DNA of 64,000 bases. Source: Tessaracoccus antarcticus (GTDB lineage: Bacteria > Actinomycetota > Actinomycetes > Propionibacteriales > Propionibacteriaceae). Location: contig NZ_REFW01000002.1 in NCBI RefSeq assembly GCF_003688855.1, positions 744,001 to 808,000 on the forward strand, written 5' to 3'. Within the stretch, counting starts at the first letter, position 1; each line of letters begins with the position of its first letter. A program made the position numbers and the translations under genes. The notes below the pieces were generated by a model. That model saw only the letters and a list, made by a program, of their open reading frames with translations. It searched no databases and was not told the origin of the DNA. Positions 9,189 through 20,550 of this stretch are shown here, in pieces.

Positions 9189-9312
9189 GCTTCCCCCCGG
9201 AAGTGTTGTGATGTCGACCATCACCATCGAGTCGACTGCGGTGGTGTGAACCAGCAGGACTGCGAGAGGATGGGAATCAACTGTGGGGGACTTGGTGTCT
9301 CCCTCAGTTGTC

Positions 9313-9342
9313 ACAGTAGCGACCCTGGGGTGTTGTTGACAA
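9313..9342 (-). promoter_or_regulatory. Candidate promoter for the exopolysaccharide-like operon
   Basis: On the minus strand TTGTCA (9342-9337) and TACTGT (9318-9313) are separated by 18 nt, about 125 bp upstream of the first gene. The same bases read TTGACA on the plus strand, facing the old yellow enzyme operon. Both are matches to sigma-70-type boxes only; nothing else supports them. The gap 9189-9497 otherwise holds the OhrR-type operator and no gene. Confidence 0.3.
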
Positions 9343-9423
9343 TTCAATCATCGCCGGGCGTGTCGCGGTTCAGGCTGATCCACCGTAGTCAGAGGGTGGA
9401 CGACGCCACCGGAACGATTAGTT

Positions 9424-9444
9424 GTGCACGATTGAATCGTGTAC
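9424..9444 (+). promoter_or_regulatory. Near-perfect 21-bp palindromic operator, probable OhrR/MarR site
   Basis: The half-site CACGATT mirrors AATCGTG around a central G at 9434, and the palindrome extends to 21 bp with one mismatch pair. A TACTAT box at 9442-9447 overlaps its right arm, so a bound repressor would block a promoter. It lies 54 bp before the first gene of the operon that also encodes an OhrR-type repressor. Confidence 0.75.
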
Positions 9445-9497
9445 TATCGAACCTGTACGAACTTGCCCATCACCGCAGAGCTTCACAGGAGCCACAC

Positions 9498-10574
9498 ATG
9501 GAACGTCTCTTCACCCCCATCCGCATCGGCAACATGGATCTCCCCCAGCGCTTCGTGATGGCGCCACTGACCCGCAACCGTACGGGTGTCGGCATGGCCC
9601 CCACACCCCTCAACGCCGAGTACTACGCCCAGCGTGCGGGTGCAGGCCTGATCGTCTCCGAGGGCACCCAGCCCAGTGCGGTGGGCCAGGGATACCTCAA
9701 CACTCCCGGCATCCACACACCCGAGCAGATCGCCGGCTGGCGCCTCGTGGCGGACCGCGTCCACGAGAATGGCGGTCATATCTTCGTGCAACTCATGCAC
9801 GCTGGTCGGATAGCGCACCCTGACAACAAGCAGGGCCTCGAGTCCATCGCCCCCAGCGCCATCCCCGCCCCAGGAGAAGTCGTCACCGCCAAGGGATCGC
9901 TCCCCATGACTGTGCCCCGCGCCCTCGAGGCCGACGAGATCCCCGGCGTAGTGGCGGACTATGTGCACGCTGCCCGTTGCGCAGTTGAGGCAGGGCTTGA
10001 CGGCGTGGAGATCCATGCAGCGAACGGCTACCTCCTCCACCAGTTCCTGGCCCCCTCCTCCAACCAGCGTGACGACGGCTACGGCGGCTCCCCTGCCAAC
10101 CGGGCCCGCCTCACGATCGAAACCGTCAAGGCGGTCGCCGAGGCCATCGGTGCCGAGCGGGTCGGTGTACGGATTTCCCCCGCCCACAACATCCAGGGCG
10201 TACTGGAGAAGGACCCCGCCGATACCCGCGAGACCTATGAAGCGCTCCTCGACGGCATCGCCGGCCTGTCCCTGGCCTACCTCAGCATCCTCGCCGACCC
10301 GGCCGCCGAGCTGACCACCGACCTGCGTTCACGCTTCGACGGACCCGTCATGACCAATTCGGGTTTCGGTACGGTCACCACTCGGGAATCAGCTGCGGCC
10401 ATCATCGACAACGGCCAGGGCGAACTCGTCGCGGTTGGGCGACCGTTCCTGGCCAACCCCGACCTTGCGGAGCGGTGGCGCACCGATGCATCGCTCAACA
10501 CTCCCGACCAGACGACCTTCTACGGCGGCGGCGCCGAGGGCTACACCGACTACGCCAGCCTTGACGCCGCCTGA
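9498..10574 (+). CDS. Old yellow enzyme-family alkene reductase (NemA-like)
   Basis: A 358-residue FMN-dependent TIM-barrel ene-reductase that would reduce electrophilic alkenes, quinones or nitro compounds with NAD(P)H. FERRED-type features are present: LFTPIRIGNMDLPQR at the start, MAPLTRNR, the FVQLMHAGR FMN segment, and GVEIHAANGYLLHQFL followed by RDDGYGGS, which are OYE signatures. The length matches NemA/YqjM-class enzymes. The ATG at 9498 has AGGAG 7 nt upstream and replaces a longer open frame from 9246. The gene is followed after 1 bp by the ohrR-type gene and then an NADP reductase, giving an electrophile/peroxide stress operon under the palindrome at 9424. Confidence 0.93.
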   Translation: MERLFTPIRIGNMDLPQRFVMAPLTRNRTGVGMAPTPLNAEYYAQRAGAGLIVSEGTQPSAVGQGYLNTPGIHTPEQIAGWRLVADRVHENGGHIFVQLMHAGRIAHPDNKQGLESIAPSAIPAPGEVVTAKGSLPMTVPRALEADEIPGVVADYVHAARCAVEAGLDGVEIHAANGYLLHQFLAPSSNQRDDGYGGSPANRARLTIETVKAVAEAIGAERVGVRISPAHNIQGVLEKDPADTRETYEALLDGIAGLSLAYLSILADPAAELTTDLRSRFDGPVMTNSGFGTVTTRESAAAIIDNGQGELVAVGRPFLANPDLAERWRTDASLNTPDQTTFYGGGAEGYTDYASLDAA

Positions 10575-10575
10575 G

Positions 10576-11010
10576 ATGGTCACGGCCCCACGGCTGGACG
10601 AGCAGCTCTGTTTCGCCCTGTACGCCTCGTCCCGCGCCATCACCAACGCCTATCGGGCGGGCCTCGCTGACCTGGGACTCACGTACCCGCAGTTCGTCAC
10701 CCTTCTCGCGCTCTGGGAGAACGACGACCTGACCGTGAAGGAACTGGGTGAGCGGCTGCACCTGGACAGTGGCACGCTGTCCCCGCTCCTCAAGAGACTG
10801 GAGACACTGGGCTACCTCACGCGGCACAGGGCCACCGATGACGAGCGCCGGGTACGCGTCCTGCTGACGCCCTCCGGCACCGCCCTGCAGGGCCCCGTTC
10901 TGGAGGTCCAACGTGCCGTCGCGTCCCAGCTCACCCTTACGCCTGAAGAGAGCGACCTGCTGCGCACCCTGGCCCGTCGCCTCACTGGCGATGGACCCGT
11001 CACAGCCTGA
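10576..11010 (+). CDS. OhrR-type MarR-family organic-hydroperoxide sensor/repressor
   Basis: This 144-residue winged-helix repressor closely follows Bacillus OhrR. It has LDEQLCFALYASSR with the reactive peroxidatic cysteine at C12, LTYPQFVTLLALWE, and the DNA-recognition part LHLDSGTLSPLLKRLE followed by the wing with DDERRVRV. Oxidation of C12 by organic hydroperoxides or reactive electrophiles should release DNA. There is no second cysteine near the C-terminus, so it fits the 1-Cys class that is oxidised by mixed disulfide. The ATG is 1 bp after the stop of the ene-reductase gene. It very likely autoregulates through the 9424-9444 palindrome. No ohr peroxidase gene is adjacent, which is unusual for OhrR. 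Confidence 0.92.
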   Translation: MVTAPRLDEQLCFALYASSRAITNAYRAGLADLGLTYPQFVTLLALWENDDLTVKELGERLHLDSGTLSPLLKRLETLGYLTRHRATDDERRVRVLLTPSGTALQGPVLEVQRAVASQLTLTPEESDLLRTLARRLTGDGPVTA

Positions 11011-11060
11011 GCGGTCATCCCCCATCTACCACGACCCCGATCCGGAAGGATTACCACCTC

Positions 11061-12071
11061 ATGACACAACTTCCCCGCACAACCCGCCAGATTCTCCTCG
11101 CATCCCGCCCTGAGGGGTGGCCGACACAGGAGAACTTCACGCTCAGTGACGCCACTCTCCCCGAGCTGGGCATCGACCAGGTCTTGGTGCAGAACCACTA
11201 CATGTCCGTGGATCCCTACATGCGTGGCCGGATGAACGACAGCAAGTCCTACACCGCGGCCTTCCAGATCGGCGAGCCCCTTGAGGGAGGTGCCGTGGGC
11301 GTCGTGCTCGCGTCCACGAGCCACGACGTGCCGGTGGGGGCGACTGTCCTGCACAACCTGGGGTGGCGTGAACACGCAGTGGTCGAGGCTGCAAACGCCA
11401 AGCTCGTGGACCCGTCGCTCGCCCCGGAGTCCGCCTACCTCGGCGCACTCGGCATGACGGGCCTGACCGCCTATGCCGGGCTGATGTATGCAGGCCAGTT
11501 CCAGGAGGGCGAGACCGTCTTCGTCTCGGGCGCAGCGGGGGCCGTCGGCTCCATCGTCGGGCAGATCGCCAAGCTGTCCGGTGCCTCCCGAGTCATCGGC
11601 AGCGCCGGCTCGCCCGAGAAGGTGGCACGCCTCATGGAGCTCGGCTTCGACGCCGCCTTCAACTACCACGACGGTGACGTGTCCGAGCAGTTGCAGGCCG
11701 CAGCGCCTGACGGCATCGACGTCTACTTCGACAACGTCGGCGGTGACCACCTCGAGGCGGCCATCACCTCGCTGAAGGTTCACGGCCGGGTGGCCATGTG
11801 CGGCGCCATCTCGCAGTACAACGCCACGGAACCCACCTGCGCACCCCGCAACCTCAGCTCGGCCATCGGCAAGCTCCTCACCATCCGGGGCTTCCTCGTC
11901 GGAGAGTTCTCCGACAAGGCCGACGAGTTCGCCCAGAAGATGGCGGGCTGGCTGTCCGACGGATCACTCACGTTTGACGAGACATTCCGCGAAGGCCTGG
12001 ACAACGCCCCGCAGGCATTCATCGACCTCCTCAAGGGGGCCAACACCGGCAAGATGGTCGTCCGTCTGTAA
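11061..12071 (+). CDS. NADP-dependent medium-chain reductase, CurA/prostaglandin-reductase type
   Basis: A 336-residue zinc-independent medium-chain dehydrogenase/reductase. Visible features are NHYMSVDPYMRGRMND near the N-terminus (the PTGR/CurA hallmark), GMTGLTAYAGLM in the middle, the Rossmann motif VSGAAGAVGSIVGQIAK and YFDNVGG. These enzymes reduce the double bond of alpha,beta-unsaturated ketones and aldehydes with NADPH, which fits the ene-reductase upstream. AAGGA precedes the ATG by about 10 nt. It follows ohrR by 50 bp and closes the operon; a strong hairpin follows. Confidence 0.92.
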   Translation: MTQLPRTTRQILLASRPEGWPTQENFTLSDATLPELGIDQVLVQNHYMSVDPYMRGRMNDSKSYTAAFQIGEPLEGGAVGVVLASTSHDVPVGATVLHNLGWREHAVVEAANAKLVDPSLAPESAYLGALGMTGLTAYAGLMYAGQFQEGETVFVSGAAGAVGSIVGQIAKLSGASRVIGSAGSPEKVARLMELGFDAAFNYHDGDVSEQLQAAAPDGIDVYFDNVGGDHLEAAITSLKVHGRVAMCGAISQYNATEPTCAPRNLSSAIGKLLTIRGFLVGEFSDKADEFAQKMAGWLSDGSLTFDETFREGLDNAPQAFIDLLKGANTGKMVVRL

Positions 12072-12095
12072 TCCGACCTGACGCACGGCACGCAC

Positions 12096-12129
12096 GAGCG
12101 GCGCCGCCCCGCCCGGGGTGGCGCCGCTC
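12096..12129 (+). terminator. Strong hairpin terminator of the OhrR-controlled operon
   Basis: Bases 12096-12110 pair with 12115-12129 in a 15-bp stem (one G-T pair) around a 4-nt loop. No T-tract follows, as is common in high-GC actinobacteria. It lies 25 bp after the reductase stop. Confidence 0.8.
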
Positions 12130-12160
12130 CTGCGTCCACGGGCAGGGCACACTTGCCACC

Positions 12161-13594
12161 ATGCGCGACGTGACGGTGGTGGGTAGCGGCCCCAACGGCC
12201 TGGCTGCAGCCATCGCCATGGCACGCCATGGGCTGGAGGTGGTGGTCCTCGAGGGTGCCGAGTCAATCGGTGGTGGCCTGCGCACCCGTGAACTGACGCT
12301 TCCCGGGTTCCGCCACGACGTGTGCTCCGCCATTCATCCGGCCGCCGTGACGTCGCCGTTCTTCCGCGAGATCGGTCTCCTGGAAGCCCTGGACTGGCTC
12401 ACGCCGGAGGCGTCCTACGCCCACCCCCTCGACGACGCACCCGCCGCCGTGGCGTGGCACGACCTGGACCGCACCGTCGAGGGCCTCGGCAGCGATGGCG
12501 ACATGTGGCGTCACGCCATGGAGCCGCTGGTGCGACACGTCGACGGTGTGGTGGACCTGACGGGCCACCAACTGCTGCGTGTCCCCCATGACCTGCGCGC
12601 GACGGCCCACTTCGGGCTCCGCACGCTCGCTCTGGGTACCGGGCTGGATCGACACCTCCTCCGCGGCGACGGCGCAGCAGCCCTGCTGGCCGGTTGCATG
12701 GCGCATGCTGCGGGCCGGATGCCCTCGCTGGCACAGGCGGGTGCCGGCCTGCTGCTCGCGGCCCACGGCCATGCCGGGGGCTGGGGCTATCCGAGGGGTG
12801 GCTCGCAGGCCATCGCCGACGCCATGGTGGAGGAACTGGCCCGTCACGGGGGGCGGGTCGAGACGGGGCACTTCGTCACGGACCTCCGCGAACTGGAGAC
12901 CAGCCGCGCCGTGCTGCTCGACACGTCCCCCGAGCTCCTGCGCACCTCACCCACCTCACCGGCGTCCTACCGCCGGGCCCTGAACCGGTACCGCTACGGC
13001 TCCGGCGTCGCCAAGGTGGACCTCGCCCTGTCCGGACCCGTTCCGTGGCTCGACCCGCCTCTGGCGCTGGCACCCACCCTCCACCTGGGCGGTTCCCGGG
13101 ACGCCATCACGGCCTCCGAGAATGCCGTCGCGCGGGGGCGGGTGTCCCCCCGGCCGTACTTCCTCGCCGCCCAGCCGTCGAACCTTGACGATTCACGAGC
13201 ACCAGGCAGCGGCCACACCTTCTGGGCCTACATGCACGTTCCCCGTAACTCCACGGTCGATCCGTTGCCGCTCCTACTGTCGGAACTGGAGCGGCACGCC
13301 CCCGGGGTCAAGGAGCTGGTGTTGGCATCCTCCACCCGGCGCGCCCATGACTTGGAGGCGTACAACCCCAACCAGGTGGGCGGCGACATCTACACCGGGG
13401 AGCTGTCGCTTCTGCAACTGGTGAGGCGGCCGGTGGTCTCGCGCGCACCGTGGCGCACACCGATCCCCGGTGTGTACCTGTGCTCGAGCGCCACCCCACC
13501 GGGACCCGCAGTCCACGGCATGAACGGCTGGTACGCAGCACAACTGGCACTGCGAGACATGTTCGGCGTCAGCGCGCAGATCCCATCCGCCTGA
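12161..13594 (+). CDS. FAD-dependent phytoene-dehydrogenase-like oxidoreductase
   Basis: A 477-residue flavoprotein. The N-terminal dinucleotide-binding motif VVGSGPNGLAAAIAMARHG with the acidic end LEGAESIGGGLRTRE binds FAD, and the C-terminal LCSSATPPGPAVHGMNGW segment is the second FAD contact typical of the CrtI/amine-oxidase group. Uncharacterised actinobacterial relatives are annotated as NAD(P)/FAD-dependent or phytoene dehydrogenase-related enzymes. No carotenoid genes adjoin it, so a carotenoid role should not be assumed. It begins 31 bp after the preceding terminator and stands alone. The substrate is unknown. Confidence 0.85.
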   Translation: MRDVTVVGSGPNGLAAAIAMARHGLEVVVLEGAESIGGGLRTRELTLPGFRHDVCSAIHPAAVTSPFFREIGLLEALDWLTPEASYAHPLDDAPAAVAWHDLDRTVEGLGSDGDMWRHAMEPLVRHVDGVVDLTGHQLLRVPHDLRATAHFGLRTLALGTGLDRHLLRGDGAAALLAGCMAHAAGRMPSLAQAGAGLLLAAHGHAGGWGYPRGGSQAIADAMVEELARHGGRVETGHFVTDLRELETSRAVLLDTSPELLRTSPTSPASYRRALNRYRYGSGVAKVDLALSGPVPWLDPPLALAPTLHLGGSRDAITASENAVARGRVSPRPYFLAAQPSNLDDSRAPGSGHTFWAYMHVPRNSTVDPLPLLLSELERHAPGVKELVLASSTRRAHDLEAYNPNQVGGDIYTGELSLLQLVRRPVVSRAPWRTPIPGVYLCSSATPPGPAVHGMNGWYAAQLALRDMFGVSAQIPSA

Positions 13595-13704
13595 TCCCGG
13601 GCATGCGCGGACGGCGGTGCGGGGCGCGTCACCTCCGCGCGGCTCCGGCCCTTCGTTGGCGAGGCTGAATTAGGTTCGGCCCGTGGACCTGTAGCGTTGC
13701 GCCA

Positions 13705-15936
13705 ATGACAAGGCACGTAGAAGACCGTCCGGACGAGGCCCGCACCAACATCGCTGACGACATCAGCGACGAGCTCCCCGAGCTGAGTTTCGACGACCAC
13801 CGGTTTGCTGCCCGGCCCTCGAGACTCAGGCCCAAGGCACGGCGGCGCGAGGATGATGCCAGCCCCATCACCCCGCCGTTCGAGCCGGTGGGGTCCAACC
13901 GTGCCTACGTCGACTGGTTGGAGGACCAGTCGATGCTCCATGACGCCACGCAGGTGTCCCGGCAACTGGCGGGCACCCATGCCATGTGGGCCAACCCGTA
14001 CGCCCACCCGGATCCGCGCGCCGCGCTGGCGCAGGCGTCGGTCTGGTACACGGCCTACCCACTGTCCCACATCACGGAGCCGGGCACCTCGTTCCTTGGC
14101 GCCCTGGGGTCCGCCGAGTTGTGGGAGGCGTTCTCGCAGATCGGCATCGACGCCCTCCACACCGGGCCCGTGAAATTGGCCGGCGGCCTCGACGGGTGGG
14201 AGCCCACCCCCAGCGTCGATGGGCACTTCGACCGGATGAGCATGGCCATCGACCCGCTCTTCGGGACCGAGGCAGAGTTCCGTGCCATGTGTGAAACGGC
14301 TGCACGCCACAACGGCACCGTCATCGACGACGTCGTCCCCGGTCACACGGGCAAGGGCGCCGACTTCCGCCTCGCCGAGCTCAACTACCGGGACTACCCC
14401 GGGATCTACCACATGATCGACATCCCCCGGGCCGCCTGGCACCTGCTGCCGGACGTGCCCGAGGGGCGCGACTCCGTCAACCTCAGCACCGAGGCCGAGG
14501 AGGCGCTCGCCGAGGAGGGCTACATCATCGGCGCGCTCCAACGCGTCATCTTCTACGAACCGGGGGTGAAGGAGACCAACTGGTCCTGCACGCCGCCCAT
14601 CACCGACACCAAGGGCAAGGTGCGCCGCTGGGTCTACCTTCACTACTTCAAGGAGGGCCAGCCCACCATCAACTGGCTGGACCCCACGTGCGCCGGAATG
14701 CGCCTCGTCATGGGGGATGCGCTCCACTCCCTCCTGGATCTTGGCTCAGGTGGGCTCCGTCTGGATGCCAACGGTTTCCTCGGCGTGGAGAAGACCTACG
14801 GTCAGTCCCCCGCGTGGTCCGAGGGCCACCCCATGTCCCAGGCGGCCAACCAGCTCATCGGCTCCCTGGTGCGCAAGGTGGGAGGGTTCACCTTCCAGGA
14901 GCTGAACCTGGGCATCGACGACATCCAGCGCACCGGCGCCGTCGGACCGGACCTGTCCTACGACTTCATCACCCGGCCGGCCGCCCAGGTGGCGCTGTGC
15001 ACCGCCGACACCGAGTTCCTGCGCCTCGTGCTGCGCGAAGCCATGGAGCTGGGGATTGACCAGGCGTCGCTGGTGCACGCACTGCAGAACCATGACGAAC
15101 TGACCTACGAACTCGTCCACTTCGCCGCAGCGCACCGAGACGACATCTACACCCTCGGCGGCGAGGAGTTCACCGGTGCCGAACTGGCGCACCACATCCG
15201 CCAGGTGATGCGGGACAAGTTGACCGGTGACGCGGCCCCGTACAACTCCGTTTTCACCCAGAACGGCATCGTCAGCACCACGGCGTCCATCGTCACGGCC
15301 ACGCTCGGCATCACCGACCTGGATGCCATCACCGACGCCGACGTGCGCCGCATCACCTCGGCCCATTTGTTGATGTGCATGTACAACGCCTGGCAGCCCG
15401 GCGTGTTCGCCCTGTCCGGCTGGGACCTCGTGGGCGCGCTCCCGTTGGATCGGGACCAGGTGAGGGCACTCATCAGTTCCGGCGACACCCGGTGGATCGA
15501 ACGTGGCGCCTACGACGTCCTCGGCTCCGCCCCCGACGTCAAGAAGTCCTCCTCGGGCATGCCCCGTGCCCGGACGCTCTACGGCCCCATCCCGGAGCAG
15601 CTGAAGCGTGAGACGTCGTTCGCGTCGCGCCTGGCGGCCATCCTCAAGGTCCGCAAGCGCAACGGACTGGCGTCGGCGAAGCTCATCGACATCCCCGAGG
15701 TGGGTAACAAGTCACTGCTCGTTCTGGTCAACGAGTTGGAGATCGGCGCCATCCAGATCACCGCGTTGAACTTCAGCGCAGAGAAGATTGAGGCCCGCAT
15801 CCAGTCCGAGCACCTGCCCACAGGCAGGGCCTTCGACCTCAGCACCCGCCGCAAGGTGGGCACGGTCGACGACCTCCGCGGCTTCTCCGTGGAACTGCCC
15901 GCCTTCGGTGGACTGGCCATGATCATCCGCGACTGA
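13705..15936 (+). CDS. GH13 alpha-amylase-superfamily enzyme, trehalose synthase-like
   Basis: A 743-residue member of GH13. Conserved regions are in order: region [15 protein letters not shown], region [11 protein letters not shown] with nucleophile D354, region III FQELNLG with acid/base E399, and region [10 protein letters not shown] with transition-state D464. Such proteins isomerise maltose to trehalose or act on short alpha-glucans; the assignment to trehalose synthase is from overall similarity. Region I has PGH where most GH13 enzymes have NH. The first ~55 residues are polar and probably disordered. The C-terminal beta domain ends in [12 protein letters not shown] diverged 40-bp copy of this end lies at 18351-18390, beyond a decayed sugar locus. 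Cytoplasmic, with no signal peptide. Confidence 0.82.
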   Translation: MTRHVEDRPDEARTNIADDISDELPELSFDDHRFAARPSRLRPKARRREDDASPITPPFEPVGSNRAYVDWLEDQSMLHDATQVSRQLAGTHAMWANPYAHPDPRAALAQASVWYTAYPLSHITEPGTSFLGALGSAELWEAFSQIGIDALHTGPVKLAGGLDGWEPTPSVDGHFDRMSMAIDPLFGTEAEFRAMCETAARHNGTVIDDVVPGHTGKGADFRLAELNYRDYPGIYHMIDIPRAAWHLLPDVPEGRDSVNLSTEAEEALAEEGYIIGALQRVIFYEPGVKETNWSCTPPITDTKGKVRRWVYLHYFKEGQPTINWLDPTCAGMRLVMGDALHSLLDLGSGGLRLDANGFLGVEKTYGQSPAWSEGHPMSQAANQLIGSLVRKVGGFTFQELNLGIDDIQRTGAVGPDLSYDFITRPAAQVALCTADTEFLRLVLREAMELGIDQASLVHALQNHDELTYELVHFAAAHRDDIYTLGGEEFTGAELAHHIRQVMRDKLTGDAAPYNSVFTQNGIVSTTASIVTATLGITDLDAITDADVRRITSAHLLMCMYNAWQPGVFALSGWDLVGALPLDRDQVRALISSGDTRWIERGAYDVLGSAPDVKKSSSGMPRARTLYGPIPEQLKRETSFASRLAAILKVRKRNGLASAKLIDIPEVGNKSLLVLVNELEIGAIQITALNFSAEKIEARIQSEHLPTGRAFDLSTRRKVGTVDDLRGFSVELPAFGGLAMIIRD

Positions 15937-16016
15937 GTGCTCCCCTCAACGGCGACCCTGAGTTGATCACGCCGGCGAAGGTCGTCACCCGGTCTCCAGT
16001 GTGGAATCCGAGCGCG

Positions 16017-18195
<2,179 letters not shown>

Positions 18196-18236
18196 GCCGA
18201 GATGGCCACCCCGGTTGCATGTCGGGTCAGGAGGGT

Positions 18237-18258
18237 GCGGACCCCTACAGGGGTGCGC
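18237..18258 (+). terminator. Weak hairpin after the GH51 remnant
   Basis: GCG-G-ACCCC pairs with GGGGT-G-CGC across TACA, giving 8 pairs with one mismatch. It lies about 40 bp after the GH51 stop and probably ended that gene. Confidence 0.45.
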
Positions 18259-18350
18259 TGACCGGATGTGCTGTTCAGCGTGCGAGGAAGGGGTCAGCCC
18301 ACCGATGCCACTCATCAGTGCCCGCACGGGATTCACCATGGGACGAGGTG

Positions 18351-18390
18351 GCCTGCCTTCGGCGGATTGCCGATGATCATCCGCGACTGA
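18351..18390 (+). pseudogene. Diverged copy of the 3' end of the GH13 gene
   Basis: This 40-bp segment matches 15897-15936, the last 13 codons of the GH13 gene, at 35 of 40 positions and ends in the same GACTGA. In the same frame it reads AFGGLPMIIRD then stop. Most differences are at third codon positions, so it looks like the end of an old paralogue and not a fresh duplication. No further similarity was seen upstream of it in 18196-18350. Confidence 0.65.
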
Positions 18391-18452
18391 CCCGTTGTGT
18401 GGTGCGCCACCCGCGACGAGAATCGCGGGTGGACCACCGGAGGGGATACCTT

Positions 18453-19847
18453 GTGCCGGTGGCCCACGAAGCAACCCCGGGACGGCGGATGACGCTGCCA
18501 GCCGGACGGAAGTCCCGCCGTCGCTTCCTGCGCTCGCCCGGGCAGGTCATTGTCTCCGCGTTCGCCCTGGTGGTGGTGATCGGCACCGTGATGCTGATGT
18601 TGCCCATCAGCCGCAGCGGCCCCGGTGGGGCCCCCTTCATCACAGCCCTGTTCACGGCCACCAGCGCCGTCTGTGTGACCGGACTCATCACCGTCGACAC
18701 GGCCACCTACTGGACGGGGTTCGGTCAGGTGGTGATCATGGCGCTCATCCAGGTGGGTGGGCTGGGAATCATGGCCCTGGCGTCGCTGGTGGGTCTACTG
18801 ATGTTTCGCCGCATGGGTCTGCGGACTCGCCTGACCGCCGCGCAGGAGACCAAGAGCTCCGGCCTCGGGGACGTCCGCGCCCTCCTGCTGGGGGTCGCCA
18901 AGGTGAGTCTGGCCATCGAGGCGTTGGTGGCGATCCTCCTGACGGGCCGTTTCCTCTTCGGCTATGGGGAGGCCCCCGGCCGGGCGCTCTACCTCGGCGT
19001 GTTTCACGCCGTCTCGGCGTTCAACAATGCAGGATTCGCCCTGTACTCGAACAACCTCGTGGGATTCGCTACCGACCCCTGGGTGTGCCTTCCCATCGCT
19101 GCGGCCCTCATCCTCGGCGGTCTGGGATTTCCTGTGCTCCTGGAACTGCGGCGGGAGCTGAACCGCCCCAACAAGTGGAGCATCCATACCCGACTCACCC
19201 TGTCCACCTACTTCGCCCTGCTGGTCATCGCCGTGGTCTTCGTCACCGCGAACGAGTGGAACAACCCCGCGACCCTGGGACCGCTCGAGCCGCCCGGCAG
19301 GCTCCTGGCGGGCTTCTTCCAGGGGGTCGTCCCCCGCACCGCAGGATTCAACAGCCTCGACTACGGGCAGATGAAGGACGGCACCATCCTCGCCACGACG
19401 GTGCTCATGTTCATCGGTGGCGGCTCGGCGGGCACGGCGGGTGGCATCAAGGTCACCACCTTCATCATCCTGCTCTTCGTCATCCTCGCCGAGGTGCGTG
19501 GCGGTCGTGACGTCAACATCGCCGACCGACGCATCGGGTCACGGGTCCAGCGTCAGGCGCTGGCCGTCGCACTGCTGGCGGTGGGTCTGGTGATGTCCGC
19601 CACGCTGCTGCTGCTGGAGATCACCTCACTGCCGCTGCGCGATGTCCTGTTCGAGACGGTGTCCGCGTTCGCCACCGTGGGATTGTCCACGGGCATCACG
19701 GCCCAGCTCCCGGTGCTGGGACAATTGGTACTGGCCGGGATGATGTTCGTCGGACGGCTCGGACCCATCACACTGGTGTCAGCCCTCGCTCTGCGCGAGA
19801 AGCAACTCGGATACACCCTCCCGGAAGGACGGCCCCTCATTGGCTAG
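18453..19847 (+). CDS. trkH: TrkH/KtrB-type potassium uptake channel subunit
   Basis: A 464-residue membrane protein of the TrkH/KtrB superfamily that forms the K+-conducting pore. The four M1-P-M2 repeats are recognisable by their selectivity-loop segments: SAVCVTGL, SAFNNAGFAL, RTAGFNSLD and SAFATVGLSTG. The length is nearer KtrB (about 450) than E. coli TrkH (483). I chose GTG at 18453 because GGAGGGG (18439-18445) lies 7 nt upstream; an in-frame ATG at 18489 gives 452 residues. The partner trkA overlaps its 3' end by 8 bp. The pair would take up K+ with nucleotide-dependent gating. Confidence 0.93.
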   Translation: MPVAHEATPGRRMTLPAGRKSRRRFLRSPGQVIVSAFALVVVIGTVMLMLPISRSGPGGAPFITALFTATSAVCVTGLITVDTATYWTGFGQVVIMALIQVGGLGIMALASLVGLLMFRRMGLRTRLTAAQETKSSGLGDVRALLLGVAKVSLAIEALVAILLTGRFLFGYGEAPGRALYLGVFHAVSAFNNAGFALYSNNLVGFATDPWVCLPIAAALILGGLGFPVLLELRRELNRPNKWSIHTRLTLSTYFALLVIAVVFVTANEWNNPATLGPLEPPGRLLAGFFQGVVPRTAGFNSLDYGQMKDGTILATTVLMFIGGGSAGTAGGIKVTTFIILLFVILAEVRGGRDVNIADRRIGSRVQRQALAVALLAVGLVMSATLLLLEITSLPLRDVLFETVSAFATVGLSTGITAQLPVLGQLVLAGMMFVGRLGPITLVSALALREKQLGYTLPEGRPLIG

Positions 19848-20511
19848 ACACAAGCTCCCCACCGACGCACCCGTGGTGGTCGTGGGGCTCGGACGCTTCG
19901 GGAAGTCACTGGCGCTCGAGCTGGTGGAGGAGGGTGTCGAGGTGCTCGGCATCGACCAGGACATCAAGGTGGTGCAGTCGCTCGCCGGGCGGCTCACCCA
20001 CGTCGTCGAGGCCGACACCACCAACGCGGAGGCCATGCGGCAGCTGTCGGTGCACGAGTTCGACAGGGCCGTCATCGGTATCGGCACCAACCTGGAGTCC
20101 AGCATCCTGTCCGCTTCAGTGCTGCTCGAACTCGGCGTCCCCCACATCTGGGCGAAGGCCGTCACTGCCTCCCACAGCCGCATCCTCACCCGGCTCGGGG
20201 TCCACCACGTCGTGCGTCCCGAGCACGACATGGGAAAGAGGGTGGCGCACCTCGTGCGAGGCCGGATGCTCGACTACATGGAGTTCGACGACGGCTACGC
20301 CATCGTCAAGACCCGACCTCCTCGGAGTATGTGCGGCCTGTCCCTGGGTGAGTCCACCGTGCGCACCCAGTACGGCGTGACGGTGGTGGGCGTCAAGCGG
20401 GCAGGACGGGGGTTCACGCACGCCACCGCCGAGACCGTGGTGGAGGACGGGGACCTCATCATCGTCTCCGGCACCGCCGACGACGTGGAGCACTTCAGCA
20501 CGCTGCGGTGA
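19840..20511 (+). CDS. trkA: TrkA/KtrA-type regulatory subunit of potassium uptake
   Basis: A 223-residue cytoplasmic RCK protein. The N-terminal Rossmann domain VVVGLGRFGKSLALELV ends with an acidic residue in GIDQD and binds NAD(H) or ATP; the C-terminal TrkA-C domain follows from about residue 140. Such a single-RCK protein forms an octameric ring that gates the TrkH/KtrB pore. The start is TTG at 19840, overlapping the trkH stop by 8 bp, with GGAAGGA upstream. The overlap implies coupled expression. In KtrAB systems the ring is also a c-di-AMP target; nothing in this sequence confirms that here. Confidence 0.93.
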   Translation: MARHKLPTDAPVVVVGLGRFGKSLALELVEEGVEVLGIDQDIKVVQSLAGRLTHVVEADTTNAEAMRQLSVHEFDRAVIGIGTNLESSILSASVLLELGVPHIWAKAVTASHSRILTRLGVHHVVRPEHDMGKRVAHLVRGRMLDYMEFDDGYAIVKTRPPRSMCGLSLGESTVRTQYGVTVVGVKRAGRGFTHATAETVVEDGDLIIVSGTADDVEHFSTLR

Positions 20512-20550
20512 ATTGGTGGCGTCCTGCCCCATATGCCACCATGGCGCATC

